From positions 68,075-81,494 of the forward strand of contig NW_019091760.1 of NCBI RefSeq assembly GCF_001949145.1: 13,420 nt of DNA. The letters are read 5' to 3'. Positions 8,386-13,420 of the stretch are shown one piece after another. The notes beneath the pieces were generated by a model. It did no database searches. It was not told where the DNA came from and saw only the letters and a program-made list of their open reading frames with translations. Source of the DNA: Acanthaster planci. Lineage: Eukaryota > Echinodermata > Asteroidea > Valvatida > Acanthasteridae. Position numbers and translations under genes: made by a program. Every line of letters begins with the position of its first letter. Position 1 is the first letter of the stretch.

Positions 8386-8970
8386 TTCGACAATTAATTC
8401 TTAACACCGAGGCATCTTTGCGAACATCTGTTTGTCTTCTTGCAACCAGTTGTATATGACATATTTAAAGGTTGTCATAAACATAGCCGAATAATTTTGT
8501 TAGTTATGCTCGCTTTAAGATAACTTCCGACCATCTCTCTTCTATATATGTCACATTCCAAGAGTTAAATCATTAGTATTTTCCATGTTTTCGATGAAAG
8601 ATTTGAATGTGTGACTTAGCATTACCAAATAAAGATATGCAGTAGCATGTTGCTGAGCTAATGCAGTGCCACAGTTGTTCCACTGGGTCCAGATGCGTAC
8701 CAAACAGTGCTTATTTTTTCTGTTCAATGCCTCCTTTGACAATTATTGTTATTCTACTGAAATCTGATATATCTTCGTCTATACTTGGGAATAAAACATA
8801 GTTACCATGTAGATCTAACAAGCCAAATAGACTGAAACAATTTATGAACCAACACCGGCAATGATCAATTAACATATGTCTAATAAGGTCAAAATGAAAT
8901 ACATTTCGAATGAAGTCCGTGGTCTCCGTGGTTGGTTTCATCAACATATCAACACCACGATGGTGTGTTA
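8386..8970 (-). other. Predicted 3' untranslated region of the S8 protease gene
   Basis: This stretch lies between the TAG stop (8973-8971) and the AATAAA signal. It contains two short minus-strand open frames that lack start context or motifs and are best read as chance frames in the UTR. No intron is evident. Confidence 0.55.
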
Positions 8971-9113
8971 CTAAGGATCAATGTATGCAAGACGATTGGG
9001 GCTGCCTTGTCCCACATTTGACAATAGGTGCGTAGTTGCAGATGTCTTGAGTTTCGATTTAATCTCGGCAGGTGACAGAGTCCGATTCTGGGCCAAGTAG
9101 AGAGCGACAATTC
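8971..9113 (-). CDS. S8 protease last coding exon
   Basis: The acceptor is AATTTTCGCAG before 9113. The split Gly joins to [20 protein letters not shown], followed by [20 protein letters not shown] and LAYIDP, with a TAG stop at 8973-8971. This matches the C-terminal helix and end of aqualysin-type catalytic domains, so the protein has no extra C-terminal prosequence. Confidence 0.92.
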
Positions 9114-12100
9114 CTGCGAAAATTAACAATAGCAAATGCTTTTTCATGTTAATAATCATAGCAAAACCAAACCTCAATTAAGTGTCAAATTAAGTGGGAA
9201 AGTAGCAGGAAAAGACTTAGGAGATAATGGAACATGCTGAGACAAAACTGGGGCCCTGGTGAAACATCGTGTCTATCCAAATGCCACAGTTACAGTATTG
9301 GAGAGGGACCACTGTCAATCTTTAATATAGGGATTGGGATCACAATAAATCATGATGATACGCTGTTGGACACGATTGAATTACAAGCAGGCTAACCCTA
9401 CTTCAAGCCCCGAAATGACCATGAATGTTTTTCAGCTGTTTGTTTCGTTCTTTCCTCTACCTTTTCGATCACATTCTGTATTTACTTTGGATAAATATTT
9501 TTCTTCGTTTTGTTTTGGATTTATGTTTGTGTCTGTTTTTTTTTGGCGGGGGGGGGGGTTGTGTGTGTTTTTCCTCGGTAGCCAAGCATGGCCTTTTGTA
9601 AGGGAAAAGTCCAGGGTCCATCCGTTGCAGACTGGTCTGGTTTCTGTTTGCAATGCTACAGATTTATACAACAAAAAAAGCCCGCATTAACCTGTCTAAA
9701 ATGCCGTATTACAGTAGTAGGAAATCTCTGGAAACCATACTGATATCAAATGTGTGCTTAACCGAAGCCGTTAACGTTCAAAGAGCCGGGTTATTTGGGC
9801 TCATCTGACAGACAGGTGGGAATCCACCCCTCCCCCTCCTCTTGATTTGTTTTTTAAACCTGGCATGCATATAAAGACAATCCTTATCATTAGAAGGGTA
9901 AAGTTTGAAGTTAATCAAATGAAATGTTTTGTTGTAAGTTAAAGGCTACATGCGAGCAGGCTGCGATTTTTTCCGCAAGCAGTCTTGCTTTCCTGTCTTG
10001 AGAGTGGTCTGTTACATGCATACCTAATGCATCGTTCTCGAGCTCATAAACTAAACTTGTATATGGTGAGGATGCTCCTTTCTCACTTATTATTTACAAG
10101 TTAAAAAAAGAGTTGCAAAACACTAGAGAGGATTTGAACCTGAGACGGAAAGTCTCAAGTTGAGAGTACTCCTAACCCGTCCAAACATCGGCCGCAAAGC
10201 CGGGATGAATTTAAATAATAATACCTTAATACCTTATCATATAATCACTCTTAATCCTCGGACAGGATTCCTGAAAAACCGCACTATGGCGATATCAGCA
10301 ATATGTTGAGGGCGCGGGATCTGCCCCAGCTTTTTTGGTTTAAATGAAATGCCATGCATCATGATTACCCCCAAGAACAGTGTATGAACTAAAAACAAAG
10401 CAAAAAAATTCTTAATCAGGCATGGCAAGGGTAAATCTTTTCATAAATTAATTTTAAATAATAAGCATTTTACTGTTTATTTTAGTTACTGAGATGAGGT
10501 GCAATTTTATACTCAAATGCGGAATTACGCGTATAGTGTTAATTAAGGTATTACATTTACAGGCATTACAATGCTGCTCGGTCAACCCACTATTTCATGC
10601 ACTTTCGTCTTCTCCAGTATAGGCATATATTGAGAAACAAGTCCCTCTGGCTGTGTTTTCTCCGTTTCTGCTTCTGAGATAATATTCTCATGGCTTACAA
10701 CATTTTGCTTCGTTCACCCGCTAACTCGGTCATTTGCACGTTTCTCTCACGTAAGTATACTATCACACTGCTCATCGTGGTATAGTTGTATAGTTCATTT
10801 ATGCCAGCCAGAAAAGAAATTTGCCTCCAAGTCAAACGTTGGCCAGTGTATTTCTGGGAATTGTACATTTACCACTGGTAAAGGAGAATAAATATAGATG
10901 AATTTCCGCTGTCAAATCGTTTTATTGAAGCCTTTTACGTTTTGTTCCATGGGAAATTTTCTTTAAACGGGAGTTTCTAGAGGGGAATTTAAAAGATCAC
11001 ACTTCCAATTAAAATTGAGAGATTTTTAATCCCTTATTATTAAACAAAAGGAAAAGGGATGGCGAAGCAGAAAAAAGAGCTTAATGACTCAGATTTTGTT
11101 AGGACTTGAATGAAGATAAAGAGCCAGAGAGGATTGTTATTTTGAATTGGTACCCACCTGCAACGTGTGCACAGGCTGTGGAGGTCCCAGACATCGTTGT
11201 AATTGATGTGTCAGTTTTCCAACCTGCGCTTACGATAGCCCTACCAGGAGCAAAAATGTCGACGCACTTCCCATAGTTTGAAACGAACCATCTCTCATCA
11301 CGGCTATTAGTAGCACCTACAGTGATCACCTGTAACAAGGATGAACAACATCAAGCATTAATGTAAGACTATCTTATGCCGAATGTTACAATGAACTATA
11401 AACATGAAGCCTTCTTCCAGGTGCATCTTCCTAACGCTAAACATTGATTGTTTCTGAATACATGATTGGAGTAAACCAGTTTCCTGCTTCGAAAATGGTC
11501 AGTTTGACTTGTTTGCTTTTATACTCTAAACTTGCTTTACTCTGACCATGCTTGATTAGCAATATTAGCTCGTTGACAAATTTTAATTTGTCAGTGGGTG
11601 AGTAAGAAAAGGACTGCCACGCTTTAAGAGGTTAACAGTAAGATCCATCCCACGATGGAGAGTAGTGCTTGGGAGGCAGACGCTCTGGAGCAGCTACAAG
11701 AGGGACACATACCTTCCCAAAAAGTCAGTACCTCATTGTCTTGAAGGCTTGATCTATCCATTGGTTGATGAAATTTCTACGACTTTCCATTAAAAACTCT
11801 AAATTGATTTCACGTTTTGGGTTACTGATAAGTGATACTTGTCTCTTCCAGTTGGAAGGTATTGAGTGGTTCAGGGACTCTTGCAATAGGGTTGGCGTGA
11901 TAGATTACAGAGCCCATCAAGCCCAGCTTTCATGATAAACTTGAGTTGTAAAGGATCATCGGTGTTTACCTGACTAAGCCAAGCTGGAGATGTATTACAA
12001 GCGTCAGCATTCAAGTTCCCAGCAGCAACCACCACTGGAATACCTGCAGAAACTATATTTTTCACTGCTTGATCGTAAAACGTGTTTTTCCCCCGAGCAA

Positions 12101-13420
12101 TGGAACTTGACACGACAGCCGGATGCCTGGCAGCCTCAATGACATGATCCAACCCTGAATGCAAGAAAACAAGAAAGAAAGTGCAACTATTAGAACACAG
12201 CAAGTATACAAGAAGCTATTGAAAAGGCATGGATGAACAAAATGTATGCAGTTGTGTGGAAGGCAGTTTAACTAAGGTCAGCAAACCATTTTTGCTTTTA
12301 AGACTAAATCTTAAACATCCAACAGCTGTACTCCGAAGTCATTTAAAAACTACAAAATGGCAAAACCCACCATTCACTATTTTTGAATAAGGACCTGATG
12401 AACCACAAGGAGTTCTACCCAGAACTTTCACACTTCTGATAGTTGCTTTTTTTGCCACTCCAAAGTAAGAACCTGCTGCAATACCAGCACAGTGGGTGCC
12501 GTGACCGTTGCAGTCTGTACCCTATGTGAGAACAACACAGTGATTTCCTTTAATTTTGACATTTTAACACTTCAGTGCATGAAACTATATCACTGGTCAG
12601 TTACAATGTAAACTGCAAGGTTCAAAAATATGGGACTGATGTTGTTACCGAATAATTTCAATATTCAAGGTAGTGGCTCGTCATTTATCGCTCTAAAAAA
12701 TCATGCAATTCAGTAGTCAAAAGAATTACTCAACTCTTAGCAGCAAAGAATTAGGTTCGTTTAAGAAGAAATGACACTTACATTTCCACCGTAGGCATCA
12801 AACACTATAGAGGCCCTGTTTCCAAAGTCAGAGTGGGTGGGACGGATGCCGGTGTCTACGATCCAGATTTCAACACCCTGTCCTTCATCTGGAGGGGAAA
12901 AACTTTTTATTAATACGAGAACATCAATGTTAACAAATTATATGCAGAATTATCTCGGCAGTCAATCCACTTTGATGCGCTTTGCTTTTAGGAATATGTG
13001 GCATTGCGTATGACCACCTGTTGGTTGAAAAATGGCACCAAACGCTAATTGTGCTATGCATGAAGTACACCTGTGCACTGCTAGCCATCTTCAGGTTCAC
13101 TATCACCAACACTTTCAGACCTATTTTAGGCAAGTTTTATGAGAGTCATGTGAAATTAGTGGAATCAGAACCAACTGTCATATGCTAACTAAAGACTATC
13201 AACAACATAAAAAGTATCCAGTTTGTAAGTGTGACGTCACTTCAGTTTGAACCGCTCCCACTGCACATGCACTGCACATAGAGGTACTTGCATTGATCGC
13301 CGTTTACATGGAACCATGGAACCGGAAGTTAACACGCAACTTTAGTGATCATCCATTTCTGTTAGACATATTTTTTCAAATCTATTCTTACTATAAACTG
13401 GGTCAGGTGTGAAGCGTCCG
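8971..13420 (-). CDS. Subtilase, S8A family, aqualysin/proteinase K-like; 3' six exons
   Basis: This is a subtilisin-fold serine endopeptidase, usually secreted. Spliced exons are 13420-13392 (enters from outside the window), 12888-12782, 12521-12371, 12154-11970, 11329-11158 and 9113-8971. Introns have GT-AG borders in phases 1, 0, 1, 0, 1, and about 261 residues are encoded. Active-site elements in order are WIVDTGI (Asp), NGHGTHCAG (His), VVVAAGN (oxyanion Asn) and [12 protein letters not shown] (Ser). The C-terminal phrase [10 protein letters not shown] closes the domain as in aqualysin, with no extra domain. Four cysteines match the two aqualysin disulfides (DCNGH with TPCG; DACNT with YGKCV), and the Cys after HGTH matches the free Cys of proteinase K. 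Signal peptide and I9 propeptide must lie to the right of the window. Oddities: the SLGG substrate loop reads SIARG, and the Ser box lacks its Met and Pro. No stops or frameshifts occur. Family assignment is firm; activity is uncertain. Confidence 0.92.
9536..9571 (+). repeat. T9 / G11 homopolymer and GT patch
   Basis: Nine T (9536-9544) are followed by GGC, eleven G (9548-9558) and a short GT repeat. It lies in the last intron of the protease gene. The exact run lengths are prone to sequencing error. Confidence 0.85.
10103..10196 (-). repeat. tRNA-derived SINE-like / tRNA pseudogene element
   Basis: Read on the minus strand, GGTTCAAATCC (10140-10130) is a near-perfect Pol III B box. About 45 bases upstream, CGGCCGATGTTTGG (about 10195-10182) resembles the A box of class II tRNAs (TGGCCGAGTGG type). 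Between them, CTCAACTTGAG could form an anticodon-like hairpin. Seven T follow (10109-10103), a Pol III terminator about 20 bases past the B box. The T-stem pairing is imperfect and no clean acceptor stem closes, so it is not a working tRNA. It sits in the last intron of the protease gene, on the same strand. Confidence 0.5.
11158..11329 (-). CDS. S8 protease exon with catalytic Ser
   Basis: The acceptor is TTGTTACAG before 11329; the donor is GTGGGT from 11157. It reads [36 protein letters not shown], then [15 protein letters not shown], with the last Gly split across the intron. The Ser of GTS is the nucleophile. In most subtilases the next residues are Met-Ala-x-Pro-His; here they are Thr-Ala-Cys-Ala-His. 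The following intron, 9114-11157, is 2,044 bases and holds a tRNA-like element. Confidence 0.93.
11970..12154 (-). CDS. S8 protease exon with oxyanion-hole Asn
   Basis: The acceptor is TTGCATTCAG before 12154, preceded by a TTTCTTTCTTGTTTTC pyrimidine tract; the donor is GTAAAC from 11969. It reads [20 protein letters not shown] and then [38 protein letters not shown] and LSQ. AAGN carries the oxyanion-stabilising Asn. The segment SSSIARG sits where the family has SLGGG, the strand that binds the substrate backbone. The following intron is 640 bases. Confidence 0.93.
12371..12521 (-). CDS. S8 protease exon with catalytic His
   Basis: The acceptor is CTCACATAG before 12521; the donor is GTGGGT from 12370. 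It reads [20 protein letters not shown], then [14 protein letters not shown] and [14 protein letters not shown], ending one base into a Gly codon. NGHGTHCAG is the subtilase His signature. The first Cys and the TPCG Cys occupy positions that form a disulfide in aqualysin and Vibrio proteases. The following intron is 216 bases. Confidence 0.93.
12782..12888 (-). CDS. S8 protease exon with catalytic Asp
   Basis: The acceptor is CCCCTCCAG before 12888; the donor is GTAAGT from 12781. It reads [20 protein letters not shown] and continues to VFDAYGGN. The Asp of DTGI is the first member of the Asp-His-Ser triad, and the following H-x-D-F segment matches the proteinase K branch. It ends in phase 0 on Asn; the next exon opens with GTDCNGHG. 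The following intron is 260 bases. Confidence 0.93.
13232..13329. promoter_or_regulatory. CRE palindrome, small tandem repeats and ETS-type site in an intron
   Basis: TGACGTCA (13232-13239) is a perfect cAMP-response-element palindrome within GTGACGTCAC. An 11-base unit ACTGCACATGC is nearly duplicated (13260-13281), CATGGAAC is repeated in tandem (13307-13322), and ACCGGAAGT (13321-13329) matches an ETS site. These cluster within 100 bases of the intron upstream of the catalytic-Asp exon, so an enhancer or internal promoter is possible but unproven. Confidence 0.35.
13392..13420 (-). CDS. S8 protease exon (partial at window edge)
   Basis: It reads GRFTPDPVY and leaves one base (A) of the next codon before donor GTAAGA at 13391-13386. 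Joining to the next exon (AT|GAA) gives Asn-Glu-Gly-Gln-Gly, the linker just before the catalytic Asp strand. Phase and donor both fit, but the piece is only 29 bases, so it is the least certain exon. The following intron (12889-13391) is 503 bases. Confidence 0.65.

Noticed and set aside
8551-8947. Two minus-strand open frames (8551-8742 and 8711-8947)
   Set aside because: They lie between the protease stop and its poly(A) signal, overlap each other in different frames and show no motif; best read as 3' UTR.
9352-9690. 112-codon plus-strand open frame
   Set aside because: It runs through homopolymer T and G tracts inside a protease intron, on the opposite strand; low-complexity artefact.
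12930-13133. Minus-strand open frame of 67 codons as an extra protease exon
   Set aside because: Its translation has no subtilase resemblance, and the exons on either side join in phase without it; it is intron sequence.

Overview
The window looks like AT-rich nuclear DNA from an invertebrate animal. A cnidarian is my best guess from overall family resemblance, and that is impression rather than proof. The eukaryotic call rests on a gene split by GT-AG introns with matched codon phases, a polyadenylation signal, microsatellites, and a decayed DNA-transposon/virus-type polymerase. There is no operon structure and no bacterial signal. One base is unresolved (N, position 5498).

Left part (about 137-3327, minus strand): a broken family-B, protein-primed-type DNA polymerase of the Polinton/Maverick (adintovirus-like) kind. 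Recognisable sequence runs through eleven reading-frame blocks, with six in-frame stops and about ten frame changes. Palm motif A (DANNLYG) and the motif B region (NNSVFGK) survive. Motif C has lost its second aspartate, and exonuclease motif I is deleted. Three Cys/His clusters lie in the N-terminal half, one shaped like the endonuclease VII/HNH zinc site. The most N-terminal 175 codons are unbroken. A perfect hairpin (3341-3357) sits just outside the 5' end.

Middle part (about 3340-8380): no gene I can support. It holds a G-rich tract (3558-3674), a CpG-rich patch with a short ORF in good start context (4330-4551), a pentanucleotide microsatellite (4809-4868), several hairpins, a dense cluster of TATCGATA-type motifs (6617-6700), and a nested inverted repeat (6712-6775).

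Right part (8380-13420, minus strand): the 3' six exons of a subtilase (peptidase family S8A, aqualysin/proteinase K branch), running off the right edge. The coding exons are 13420-13392 (partial), 12888-12782, 12521-12371, 12154-11970, 11329-11158 and 9113-8971, joined by five GT-AG introns in consistent phases, with a poly(A) signal at 8385-8380. The Asp, His, Asn and Ser active-site residues are all present. However, the usually invariant substrate-binding SLGG loop reads SIARG, and the Ser box reads [11 protein letters not shown] instead of GTSMAxPHVAG. The signal peptide and I9 propeptide would lie beyond the window. The 2-kb last intron carries a tRNA-derived, Pol III-like element (10103-10196) and a long T/G homopolymer patch.

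The two main features are unrelated: an old mobile-element polymerase relic and a host (or host-domesticated) secreted protease gene, separated by about 5 kb of non-coding DNA.
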